Shown: piece by piece, positions 10,836 through 20,710 of the stretch
How positions within the stretch are numbered: the first letter of the stretch is position 1
Layout: every line of letters starts with the position of its first letter
From: Cylindrodendrum hubeiense
Taxonomy: Eukaryota; Ascomycota; Sordariomycetes; Hypocreales; Nectriaceae
Reading direction: 5' to 3'
DNA length: 35,017 nucleotides
Assembly (NCBI GenBank): GCA_014621425.1
Contig: JAANBB010000417.1
Coordinates: forward strand, 1-35,017
Position numbers and translations under genes: made by a program
Notes under the pieces: generated by a model
What the model was told of the DNA's origin: nothing
What the model saw: the letters and a program-made list of their open reading frames with translations, nothing else
Database searches by the model: none

Positions 10836-11477
10836 TGTCGAGGATAACGGGAGTTTCGTCGGGGAGGATGAAAGACTGCTGGCGGGGTTAGCAAGGTGCC
10901 GGCGGTGTCAAGAGAAATGCGAAATTGCAGACGCAAACCCGTAGATGAGGAGGAAGATGGCTGTGCCGACGTACCAGTGAAGATGGATGTTTCAGGGTTC
11001 CTTGCGTTGGCTCGCCCTGAGGACTATGGGATAGCGATGATGGCGGGTTTGTTGCTGGCGAATTCTTTGCGGACGGTCAGAACGAGAAAAAGCTCCAGAA
11101 AATTCCCAGTCCAAAAATTTCACATGGGCCCGCCGTGGCTGGCCTGTGCCCGCCTGCCTGCGGTTCATCACCAAGGCCCACCCAATCGCCCCTGGAACCG
11201 GATGTCGGGCCAACTCTTTTCCGACGCCCCGTGTCAGATTAGGTAATGTCAGCTCCCTCTCTCGGCAGTGCAGCAAAACCTTCCCGCCAACCAGACGCCA
11301 ACCTGGAATGAGACCTTAACAAGCACACCTCGCAAGCAACGATCTCTACCATCGACGGCTCATCACCCGACGACTCTTGTCAACTAGCTTCTGCCGCCAG
11401 CTCCTCGTCGCGTCTCCAGCTTCGATTTATCCAGCAGCTTCATCTCTCCCCAGTCTCGACTCGTCAATACCGCCAAG
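10836..11477. promoter_or_regulatory. Head-to-head promoter region of SNU13 and VMA3
   Basis: 642 nt between two divergent housekeeping starts. A CCAAT pentamer occurs at 11182-11186, about 290 nt before the VMA3 ATG; its use is unproven. The stretch before VMA3 is rich in CT and CTCCAG motifs. No open frame here is convincing. Confidence 0.45.
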
Positions 11478-12359
11478 ATGGTTTCCGAATACTGGTACGT
11501 GCTGCGCGCCTCCTTGCCCCGTCATCACCAAGCTCCCTTCCCATCCGGCGGAGCTCCTGGCATCACCCAGCTTCGCTCGCCATCGCCGGAATCAATTGCC
11601 ATCAGCTACAGCCGTCTTCCATTCAATGATTGAAGCTAACATACGCGTTTCTACAGCCCCGTCTACGCGGTTAGTCCTCCACGTCATCCGTTAGCGACGT
11701 CACAGGGATGACCTTCGAGTCGCCCTTGATCCCGTCCAAAACACCGACTTGTCATCGACCTGTACATAGCTAACCATCTCCCAGCCCTTCTTTGGTGCCA
11801 TGGGCTGCACCTGCGCCATCGTCTTCACCTGCCTGGGTGCCTCTTACGGTACTGCCAAGTCTGGTGTCGGCATCGCCGCCATGGGTGTCCTCCGCCCTGA
11901 CCTTATCGTGAAGAGTAGGCAACCCCAACCACGCGAATCGAAATGCATCAAACGCTGACTCTCCTAGACATTGTTCCCGTCATTATGGCTGGTATCATTG
12001 GTATTTACGGTCTCGTCGTCTCTGTCCTTATCTCCGATGGTCTGAAGCAGGACCTCCCTCTCTACACCGGATTCATTCAGTTCGGTGCCGGTCTCTCCGT
12101 CGGTCTCGCTGGTCTTGCTGCTGGTTTCGCTATTGGTATTGTCGGTGATGCTGGTGTACGAGGAACAGCTCAGCAGCCCCGTCTTTTCGTCGGCATGATT
12201 CTGATTCTCATTTTCGCTGAAGTCTTGGGTAAGTTGGCACTCAACAAACACGAACTGGACATGGAATCTCAGCACTAACCACACTATCTAGGTCTTTACG
12301 GTCTCATTGTTGCCCTGCTCATGAACTCCAAGGCTACCCTCAACGCCACCTGCGGTTAA
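11478..12359 (+). CDS. VMA3: V-type H+-ATPase proteolipid subunit c
   Basis: Subunit of the membrane V0 rotor that carries protons into the vacuole. Five exons: 11478-11494, 11657-11669 (only 13 nt), 11785-11914, 11968-12228 and 12292-12359; 489 nt, 162 residues. The spliced start MVSEYCPVYAPFFGAMG matches the family, which confirms the two tiny 5' exons. Four hydrophobic segments are visible. The second half has [17 protein letters not shown] and the proton-carrying glutamate in [19 protein letters not shown] (TM4). [22 protein letters not shown] and [18 protein letters not shown] are hallmark loops. The paralogues VMA11 and VMA16 differ in length or N-terminus, so VMA3 is the best name. Confidence 0.97.
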
Positions 12360-13252
12360 ATCGATGCGATTCGACGCGACCTGTTCGGAGACAGCTTGAC
12401 AAGTTTGTACCTCGCCGCATGGGCTGGTTTCTCCAGCATGGCACAGCCTTGAGACACGACAACTGCACTGCTATTGCAGCTCGATGCGGGACGGAACGCG
12501 AGATTAGGACGTGAGCGCTGGGATTTGGTATAGTAATTACCCCCCATGTGCTGGTCGGGTAATCAATTGGTGGAGGAACGGACGGACGGTTTTATGTAAA
12601 ATAGTGCCAACATGCGTGTTTTCCTTTGGGTGGCTTCTCAGCATAGACGGTGAAGGGGAACCGAGCATCTAGTGTCGCTGTCGCTAATCATTTCTTCCGA
12701 AACCTGACTGAACCTTGCCCCTTTGTTGATATCAAGACACGTTGTACATTGCTGGAATGCAATTGGAGCTGGCCCTGTGGTGACACAACATTGTATAACT
12801 TTCTCAAGCTCCAGAGCATCATTCAGTCACCACGGGGCAGTTGCCATGGCACTCATTACCAAGCGCGTATGTCCTCTTATGCACTCCAAGAGATGGTCAA
12901 ACGGTTGGAACGAATGGGTAATAAGTGGGTATTACAAAACAGTTGCTCTGCTTCTCGCAGGCAAGGATACATGACATTAAAACGTGGTTTAAATTCCCCA
13001 ATTACAACGATGCCCACCTCTTTCCTCTCTACTATGTAGAACCATGCATTATTACTCCCTTTTCATGGACCCCGACCCCCTTTGCCCCACCATTTTTGGT
13101 ACACCCCGACCCACAAATTCTCATAATTCTCCCTCTAACGCTTTTCCTTCCAGCAGCGTGAGGGCTGATACGTACAGAAGAAGGTGTGAAGACTTTGTCA
13201 TCGAAAGGAGAAAGAATTTAGATGAAAGCCTTCTGTTTTGTATCAGATTCCC
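12360..13252. other. Convergent intergenic region between VMA3 and ERG4
   Basis: 893 nt. The proximal part should be VMA3 3' UTR; it includes TTTTATGTAAAATAG near 12589-12604, a plausible poly(A) region. The segment 13040-13160 is C/T-rich with repeated CCCCGACCC-like words. Frames up to 129 codons show no motif and no gene is called. Confidence 0.5.
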
Positions 13253-15339
13253 TTAGATAACGTACTGCACATGTGTTAGAGAATAGTCTGTTACGGTACG
13301 GGAATGGGGAGCGACTTACGGGGATGAAGAGGTAGGGAACTCTTCGCTCATACTCCTTCCAGCCCTCGCCGTACTTCTTGCGGCAGCGGGTGATGTCTCG
13401 CGCCGCACGATGGGCAATCATGCAGCAGAAGAAGACAGGGTAGAACCAGGGGAAGGGGCTCCTGTTTTAACAATTAGCTTTGCTCTCAAGTTCGTCAATA
13501 GAGCCCAGAGATGACTTACGAAAACCCGGTGACCAGACCCCAGGAGACGGCAAACCAGACATCGGCGGTGTAGTGGATCTTTCGGGCAAGGCCATACCAA
13601 CCATCGACGAGGATAACTCCCTGAGGAGTCACAATCGTCTTGGGGTTGTGAACCGTCTGCCAGGGAAGCTGAGGGAAGGTCTTGCGCCAGATGAGATTGC
13701 CCTTCTCCATGGCACGGAAGCGGTTCTTCTGGCTGTTGGTCGTGTCCCACACCCAGTACCAGAACAGGTAGCAGCCAAACAAGGCTGCGAGAGCCCAGCG
13801 GTTCATCCGGTACTCCTCGGGGGCGTGGTTGGCCAAGTAAATGGTGCAGTGACAGTACGACAGAGGAACACCAGCCAGGTTCCAGAAAATGAGCATGAAA
13901 CCCCACTTCTCGTAGTACATGTCCCTACCTTATATTAGCAGACGGTTCACTAACAAAATGTGAAGTCATGTGGCGAGTGCAACTTACCAAGTAGTAATGA
14001 TGAGCTCCTCGCCCTTGGCGCAGGCGTTGGCATAGAGGAAGTGAGCCATGACGAGGAACCAAACCTCGCCAGAGACGTAGCCATAGTTCTCGTACTGGCG
14101 GGCAGCGGTGCCAAGGCTCAGAATGAGAAGGATGTACCAGGGCATGCGGACCTCGAAGAACATCTTGAAGTCCAGGATGCCGAACATGCGGGGGTTCAGC
14201 TCAGCACCCATGAAGAAGTCGTAGATAGGGTAGCCGGTCATGCGGTGCTGCTTTCCGCGCCAAAGAGCGGAGAAGTAGGCGACGAAGCTGACAATGAAGC
14301 CACTGCAGATAGCGACAGAGAGCAGGGGACCAAACTCGTCGAGGACGGTATACAGAGGCCAGACACCGGAAAAGTGCAGACCGGCAAGGACGACGAGGGT
14401 GACGTAGAGGCTAACGTAGGCATTGCAAAAGTAGGGAAGCTGCTTGTCATCCATGTGAGGCAGAGGCTTGCCCTTACCCCAGACACCAGGGAGGAGGCAG
14501 TAGCAAGCACCCGCGTAAGTGAGGTAGACCCAGTACCAGGCCCAGGCATATGCGTGAGGGAACGCGCCGGTGTAGACCAGGTTGACGAGGTGAGCACCGA
14601 ATTCAGCCCAAGACTGGCCAGGGGATCGGGAGGGGAATTTGCCGTCGTAGTAGGTTGCTCCAATCCACATGTACCACATCAGGACGGGGAAAAGGGTCAT
14701 CATGGCAAGGGTGCCGACAGAACCACCAAACTCGAACTCTCCCGAGTAGTCGATCTTGGGATCCTGGCCGGGCCTCCAGCCGTCAACGACATGGTCCTCG
14801 TCGGGCTTTGCCTGGACATTGAGGGGAGTGGTCTCGGTGGCCTTGACAGGGGTGGAGAAGCCGTTGGTGTTACCATTGGCGTAGCCGTTTCCGTTACCAT
14901 TGACGTGGCCGTTGCCGTTACCATTGGCGTGACCGTTGCCGTTGCCGTTGGCGTGGCGGTTGGTTGGTGCCATGGTGTCGTTGTCGTCGTCGTCGAGGTC
15001 TTCGATGAACTTTCCGGTGCGACGGCGAACAGGGCGAGCACGGGCGGTGCTCTCAGCAGCGCTGGAGTCGTTGTCGGGGTCTGAAAGTTCGGGGGGGAAG
15101 GATGATTGGCGGCGATTCGAGCGACGGGTTGGAGCAGGGGTTTCTACCATGCCCTCAAAGAGTTCCTTCTTCCTGTAGGGACGCGTTGTTAGTTTGCGAT
15201 TCAGGAGAGGCTCGGAGACAGCATTGAGGCGATGGAGAGTGGGATGGGCCCAACTCGGGACGGGAAGAGGCAATGGGGCGCCAATGAGACAAGTTGAGGC
15301 TTACCTAGGTGTCTGGCGCAGAGAATATCTCGATGACAT
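13253..15339 (-). CDS. ERG4: Delta(24(24(1)))-sterol reductase (ergosterol synthesis, last step)
   Basis: ER membrane enzyme reducing the C24(28) double bond to give ergosterol. Five exons on the minus strand: 15339-15305, 15172-13988, 13924-13520, 13461-13320 and 13264-13253; 1779 nt, 592 residues. The spliced start reads [20 protein letters not shown]; the last exon is 12 nt and codes only YVI plus stop, completing the family-typical YLFIPYVI end. Sterol-reductase signatures seen: [39 protein letters not shown], the lipid-binding region [25 protein letters not shown], and [20 protein letters not shown]. About eight hydrophobic segments follow a 150-residue hydrophilic N-terminus containing an Asn-Gly repeat at roughly residues 86-116. 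The FPQLPWQT segment points to Erg4 rather than Erg24. Repeat-rich upstream DNA may carry sterol-response sites. Confidence 0.95.
14868..14960 (-). repeat. Asn-Gly coding repeat in ERG4
   Basis: A degenerate tandem of a GGTAACGGCAACGGC-like unit with interspersed CAC GCC/GTC and TAC GCC. It encodes alternating NG runs broken by HA, HV and YA. It sits in the hydrophilic N-terminal extension, away from the membrane domain, so length changes would probably be tolerated. Confidence 0.85.
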
Positions 15340-15535
15340 GATGACGACGAGTTGGGCTCGGGGTGAGCCTTTATATAGATTAAGGACCAGGCAGCGTGTA
15401 AAGCGACTGCAGAAAACGAGGGTCGGAGCCAAGCAGCTAGGGCCCGGACAGATTGTTGGGAAAACGAGTGGACGGGACAGAGGAACTCGGGTCCAAGGAG
15501 CGGGCGGGGGCAAATGCAAAGTGCAGATGCAATGC

Positions 15536-15590
15536 AGTGCCAGCAGCAGGAGCAGCAGCAGCGGCAGCAACAGCGGCAGCCACAGAGACG
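15536..15590. repeat. Imperfect CAG/AGC trinucleotide repeat upstream of ERG4
   Basis: Plus strand shows AGCAGCAGGAGCAGCAGCAG and then GGCAGCAACAGCGGCAGC. It lies 200-250 nt upstream of the ERG4 ATG, in the probable promoter or 5' UTR, and is not in a supported reading frame. Confidence 0.85.
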
Positions 15591-15779
15591 GGAGCGGAGA
15601 CGGCAGAGGACGGGACCGAGAGAGGGTGTGGGCGGCTGGACGAGGGGAGAAGCGGTGACGGTTCGCGTGTGACACGTCTCTCCAGGACGGGGCTGCGACG
15701 ACGGCGCGTGGACCGAGCGAGGCGTCAAAGGAGTGTGTGGCGACGATCAGGAGGAGGAGGGCGATGTCGAGAGAAGCGA

Positions 15780-15846
15780 ACAAGAGAAAGAGAGAGACAG
15801 GGACAGACAGGGACAGACAGGGACAGAGAAAAGAATGAGAGAAGGC
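15780..15846 (-). promoter_or_regulatory. CT-rich tract with 10-nt tandem repeat upstream of ERG4
   Basis: On the ERG4 strand this is a long C/T-rich stretch with the 10-nt unit CTGTCTGTCC repeated at 15801-15820 and degenerate flanks to 15793 and 15828. A run of nine G follows at 15853-15861 on the plus strand. It resembles pyrimidine-rich promoter tracts of other genes in the window; the role is inferred. Confidence 0.35.
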
Positions 15847-16255
15847 CAGCCAGGGGGGGGGAGGGGCGTCGAGGGGGGTGAAGCCCGGTGCAGGCGTGTC
15901 TTGGAGATTGCCCCAGGCTTTCGATTTTGTGGGTTAGCGGATGTGGTGATGGTGATGAGCGCAAAGAAAAAAAACAAGGGTGTTGTGCTATTGGTCCCGT
16001 CGGAAGCGGCTTGTTGACTTTCCGCCTTTCTCGGGACGGAGTGTTTTTACCGGACGACGAGCGCCAGTCAGGGGGTTTCCGCCGGGCCTATCAGGGCGCG
16101 CGACCACCCGGGAGTGCCAATTCCAGGGCATGCACCGCAGGGGGGGCCGGCCACTGTAAATTGCCTTTTGCTGCTCGGGCGCGCTCGGTCGGTACTTGGG
16201 GGTTTGCGGGCGGCCCCAGCACGTTCTCGGGTACCCGCTCCGTGCCGAGGCCAGG

Positions 16256-16330
16256 GCACGCAGAGCACCCAGGGCACACACGCAGGGCACCCAGGGTACA
16301 CGCAGGGCACGCAGAGGACACCGGAGAGCA
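16256..16330. repeat. Degenerate GC-rich tandem repeat (about 20-nt unit)
   Basis: Units similar to CGCAGGGCACCCAGGGTACA follow one another about three times, with truncated versions (CGCAGAGCACCCAGGGCACA, CGCAGGGCACGCAGAGGACA). It is in the non-coding region upstream of ERG4. Confidence 0.7.
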
Positions 16331-16380
16331 GGGGAAACAACAGCGGCCCCGCGCTGATTGGCCGCCTTGGCGCAGCTGCA

Positions 16381-17150
16381 AGATTCGTATAGCGATCTGG
16401 GGCCAGGGTCCACAGCCAACGGCGAATCGCCTCCACCATACATGTCACCGTCCATGTCACCGTCCATGCCACTCGCGTCCCGAGCCCAACTCTAGTCTCT
16501 TGCAGCTTGCAGCAGAGTCCCCATGTCCACGGCGCACCGCAGCCTGGACGCGCTGCTTATTGAGCCTCATACTCCGTGGGTACCTGCTACGGAGCAATAC
16601 CGTTGCGTGCGCATCCACCCCTGCGGCCCTGCGGCCCTGCCTTTCTCTCTCCTTGTCCGCCGAGATCCACTTGCTATACGAATCGTGCAGCACGCTAAAC
16701 CCCGGGTCCGAACCATGAGGACCTGCATCGCCCTCGGCCTCGCCATCGCCATGGGCTTGACGCCTTGAGCCTCATGTCCGCTTGCTATACGAATCGTGCA
16801 GCACGCTAGGCCTCGATTCGAAACATCTTTAACGCTTCCAGATCAACCTCACGATGCCACCCATGATGCCACTCACGATGCCCCTCACCTGTCTTGGCCG
16901 TCTCCCCCTTCTACACATGCCCCCATGCTACGTGGTACACTGCTCTGCACATCCCCAGGGTCTGCTCTCTGCTCCACCAGCTTGCTATACGAATCGTGCA
17001 GCACGCTAGGCCCGGGCTCTACCGACAAATCCAACCTCGCGTCTCCACCAGTATATCAACGTCGCCAGGTTATCACATCGCGGGCCCATGCATGCCCTTC
17101 CCCAGGTCGAGTCTTCTACCCGCTTGCTATACGAATCGTGCAGCGCGCTA
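16381..17150. repeat. Five dispersed copies of a 27-nt repeat containing TATACGA/TCGTATA
   Basis: Four direct copies lie at 16671-16697, 16782-16808, 16982-17008 and 17124-17150. The first three are identical over 27 nt and the last differs by one base. A shorter inverted copy is at 16382-16395. The core reads CTATACGAATCGTGCAGC on the plus strand. It contains two odd-length palindromes, ACGA-A-TCGT and CGTGC-A-GCACG. Similarity weakly extends downstream into GGCCTCGA(T/C)TC. Spacing is irregular (111, 200 and 142 nt), so it is neither a simple tandem array nor a CRISPR. The copies are about 1.05-1.8 kb upstream of the ERG4 start. Confidence 0.95.
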
Positions 17151-18436
17151 GGCCTCGACCTCAAACCACACGCTGAACCAGCTACCACAGATCTTGTTGC
17201 AACCGCTGGGACTTTGGGTGTTGGTGATATCACGCATCTTGCTGCACGTCGTGTTCGTATCCGTTTAGAGGGCTTTCAGTCGGAAGCATCGGCGTCGTCA
17301 TCAACTCCACGTCCCTGGATCCTCGTCCCTGGATCATTCTCCTGCCTAGCCTAATATTCGACCTGCACTCTATACGCAGTACTGGACCGGCACTCTGTAT
17401 TGGGCCGGACTGGCCTCGCCTGCTGATCTCCACCCCGACGGCGCAGTCGAGTGGACATTCGCCGTCACGAGTAAGCTTGGCAACCCGCGATAGTCACTGA
17501 GGCCATTGTCATCCGCTACGGCCATGGTGGTTGGGATGGAAGACGTTCCATCCTCGCGGAGTCCTTGATGTCCGTGAGTCTATCCACGGTAGACGAGGGC
17601 GTCGTCTAGTGACACGGCTCGCTTCCTCGGCTTGTTCATTCTCGAAAGAGGGGGCCGTGATGATTCAGGGTCATAGGGGGTCCCATCCAAGCCGCAGACA
17701 GATTGTGACTGCCAAACTCATTTTCTCCTTGTTTCCACCCAGACCTTGGGCTGCTCCTTTCAATACAGGGCCCAACCAAGGTCAGCCGGAGAATCCAACT
17801 CTTCCATTATCCCAATGATCCCAATAATCCCAATGACTCCATCTACACAACCAAACTCTGTACCAGACGCATCTCACTTGGATTCATACTTTCTCTTGTT
17901 CCTGTGACCATACTTCCTTCTTCGCCTCCCCTTTAATTCACGTCACCCGGTGACCACCATAAGTCCAGACTCCGTCCAAGGTGCCCACTTCACCTCTGCC
18001 TAACCTCTTTCCTTTTTCTTCATGATCGCTTCCTCCCCCTTACTCGTTGGCTCCTTGCTTTTTCAGTCCTTCTCCTCACATCTCAGCCGGTCTTACCACT
18101 TCTAATTTAATATTGATCACAGCCTTAATCACAATCCCACCTGGCTTCGTCATGGCGCTGGCATTTTCATCAATCAACAAGCAGTCTCTTCGCTTTCGAG
18201 AGACAAAAATCAGCTGTGGCTGAAAGTCTTACCGGGGTTTTGGACTACAGCCAGAATTGGAGTAGGCCACCTCGTTCATATAAGCTGAGAGATGTCTTGG
18301 TGATAATGCAGTAGGGACGATCGAACGACTATATTACTTCACGCGAACAGCAGCATTATGGCTTCAACACAAGCAACAGCAAAGAGTTGTTGCGAAACGA
18401 CACGAAACTGCTCAGAGCCTCAACGCCAACCGAACG

Positions 18437-20293
18437 ATGGATGTCTACACAAACCCTCCATCAAACACTTACAAGGTGAACGAAAGGTTCACCTTCTCGT
18501 CAAATGGCAAATCCATCAAAGCCATCGCCGTTAATTCCCATTCATTCCAGCTTATCACGGCCGCCTACACCATCTTCATTCAGTTGCTCTTCGCAGCTGC
18601 CTGGAACATCGTCTCCAACATATTGCTCTGGGTGTTAGATGACGGTGACCGCATCAAAGTTCTTGGCCTCGTCACCTTTTGGAACTGCCCGGACCCCTTT
18701 TCCGCCGCCTTTTTAAGTTCCAGCTATCTGCTCATGCTCTTCCGCGGAGAGGAATCGCATAGTCGGCACCCACGATACTTGATTCCGGCCGCCATCGTCA
18801 GCTTTTTCTCAACAGTCATTGCAGTCGCAAGCCTCGTCATTGGGATATACTATCCCACCTAGCTCCGCATCGACACTGTGGCTCCCGCACATCCTGCTGA
18901 AGTGTACTTTCCTTACATAGGGCAGCCGACCTCTTGCAATGCCCTTGATTTCGGTACCTTCGATCGGCCCAGTATCCTTCGTGCGCTCGGTAGCGCTGAG
19001 GCTGGTAAACTCAACACACAACTCCGTAAGGTGTCCATCGAGGCCGTCGATCTCCCCAATAGCAGCATCACTCCCCCCCAGGAAGCTATCCTATGGCACT
19101 ATACCCTCACGGCGGATGACTTGAACTTGCAGATTATGCCAGATCTAGAGCTTCGGGTCAATGGGAGTTGTGCAACTGAATATGGCTGGCTTCGGCCTCA
19201 TCCCACTACCAACAAGGTCGAAGTATATGTCCCCTGGGGCTCAGCCCTGAGTTCCATTGCGGTATCGAGTGATGAGGGAGATAACCCAATATTGTTTGGT
19301 TTTTCGAGTCTTCTTCATCCTGCAAGAGGCACCGAGAAACAAGATTTCAATCGCTCTTTTGCCTTCCTAGCACTCACATCACAAGCAAGAAGCTACTCGG
19401 AAGGCAGCGATCCATGGTATCTTACCACAAACAGATCAGTGACTCTAGATTCCACTGCTCCCTACAAATTGAAGGATGGTCGACCAGCTCTCTCCTGCTA
19501 GGAAGCCACAAATATCTGCATGGAGGGATCTTGTTACACTGTCGATGGGCTAGACGAGTCACCTTTGCCATTTGGAATGCAAGTCATCCTGGCTACCCTC
19601 CTCAGCTAGCCAGCAAGTTCCCGTGTTGCCATGAGGGCAGGTGTTGCAAGCCTCAAGTCATACACTGGATCACTTGCAGGCACTGTAATAGACGCCGGGT
19701 CTGCTACTATGGTGGGCGATACGACTCGCCTTATCCTCTCGGGCTACTTGTGGACACGGGAGATCATGAGAGACCTCGTACTGTCCAAGGACCCAAGTGC
19801 TAGAAACCTCTTAGAGAAGCCCGCCGGGGTCTTGATGCCCGGGGCTGCTGCCTTCGTCGTCCGCTCAAACGAGGTTGTCACACTTAGTTACGCTGCAGTC
19901 CTGGCTGCTCCCATTCTCACTGCGTGTTTAGCTGTATTTGCTATAATCTTACATGTGGCCTCGCGGCTCCCTGGCATCTTTGGAGACTTGGCCCGCCGCG
20001 CAGCCGCCCTGAGAGCTACTCAACTTTTCCGCGCTGTTGATGAACTCTCGATCACGGATCCTTCATTGTGGGAAGGATTGAAGTCATCTATACCCCGGCC
20101 AAACGGTACGCAAGGGTGGATGACCAGTATGCGCTCTAACAACCCCACAGGAGGTGGTAATACAGGCCCAAGAATCCAATTTGAGCACAGCGGTGAAACA
20201 AGCACAGAACTGCATGATGTCTCTCCAAGTGCCGATACCCGGGCGACGTCAGAGGAGGAACAGGAAGTCCATCATCCACGAGGGTCAGTTTAA
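18437..20293 (+). pseudogene. Fungal multi-pass membrane protein gene with three in-frame TAG codons
   Basis: One reading frame runs 619 codons from ATG 18437 to TAA 20291-20293, interrupted only by TAG at 18860-18862, 19499-19501 and 19607-19609. There are no frameshifts and no internal TAA or TGA. The product would start MDVYTNPPSNTYKVNERF. It has a membrane helix at about residues 35-57 (FQLITAAYTIFIQLLFAAAW), another at about 115-139 ending GIYYPT just before the first TAG, a large extracellular-type middle part (FDRPSILRALGSAEAG, TADDLNLQIMPDLELRVNGSCATEYGWL, four NxS/T-like sites), and a last helix (TLSYAAVLAAPILTACLAVF) with a cytosolic polar tail. This layout resembles uncharacterised membrane proteins common in Pezizomycotina; no function is known. 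CAG or TGG to TAG are both C-to-T type changes. Introns that would remove the stops were sought and not found. Confidence 0.65.
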
Positions 20294-20710
20294 CACTAGC
20301 ACATGTCTAGTTATCTGTCCATGCACGCTCTATGTATTTCCTTCTGAAATGTCTAATTGTAAATGCCGGTTCGTTAGTTGAACCGGGAATGAAGGTTTTG
20401 CCTTTCAACACCATGTCTTTCTCTCGGTCTCTTCCTCTATAATTTCCTGGATATTAGTGCTGTTTATACTAGCATTCTTATCCTCACACGATAGAAACCC
20501 ATGAGTTGATTGTGTTAAATTAAAATATCGCTGATAATGACACAACAGAGTGTAAAATTCACCAGCCGGAACCCCTACCCGCTTCCCGCACCATTTGTTG
20601 AAATGCCACGTCCAATTTTCGCCTCCCGAGTCCATAATCCCACGTTGAGTTGAGGGTACATATCTATCTAGTCTGGAATTCAGCTAGTAGAGGAAAACAG
20701 CGCATATAGT
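20294..20710. other. Convergent intergenic region, no gene seen
   Basis: 417 nt, moderately AT-rich (for example TTAAATTAAAATATCG near 20516-20531), holding the 3' regions of the disrupted membrane-protein gene and of C1-THF synthase. No motif-bearing frame is present. Confidence 0.55.

Larger units (their letters stand above)
15340..18436. other. 3.1 kb repeat-rich intergenic region upstream of ERG4
   Basis: No intact gene is supported. Besides the repeats listed separately it contains 12-nt tandem-like words (CCATGTCACCGT near 16440-16470; GATGCCACTCAC near 16853-16886), CCCTGGATC twice at 17312-17336, and ATCCCAAT words near 17808-17835. Between about 17190 and 17610 there are coding-like segments in changing frames that may be a decayed gene (see findings). 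The part 17820-18436 is the probable promoter of the next gene. Confidence 0.5.

Noticed and set aside
12650..13039. 129-codon plus-strand frame between VMA3 and ERG4
   Set aside because: No motif, no codon bias, overlapped by other short frames in the likely 3' region of VMA3.
13960..15084. 374-codon plus-strand frame opposite ERG4
   Set aside because: It overlaps two ERG4 exons and an intron; no domain and a typical antisense composition.
16671..17150. CRISPR-like or loxP-like reading of the 27-nt repeats
   Set aside because: Only four direct copies with irregular 111-200 nt spacing in a fungal genome. The TATACGA similarity to a recombinase site covers only a few bases and lacks the two 13-nt arms.
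18800..19609. Introns ending at the three TAG codons of the membrane-protein gene
   Set aside because: Candidate GT donors upstream (for example 19417) break the frame or lack donor and branch consensus, and the removed parts would include clear membrane-helix or conserved-looking sequence. Transcript data could still overturn this.
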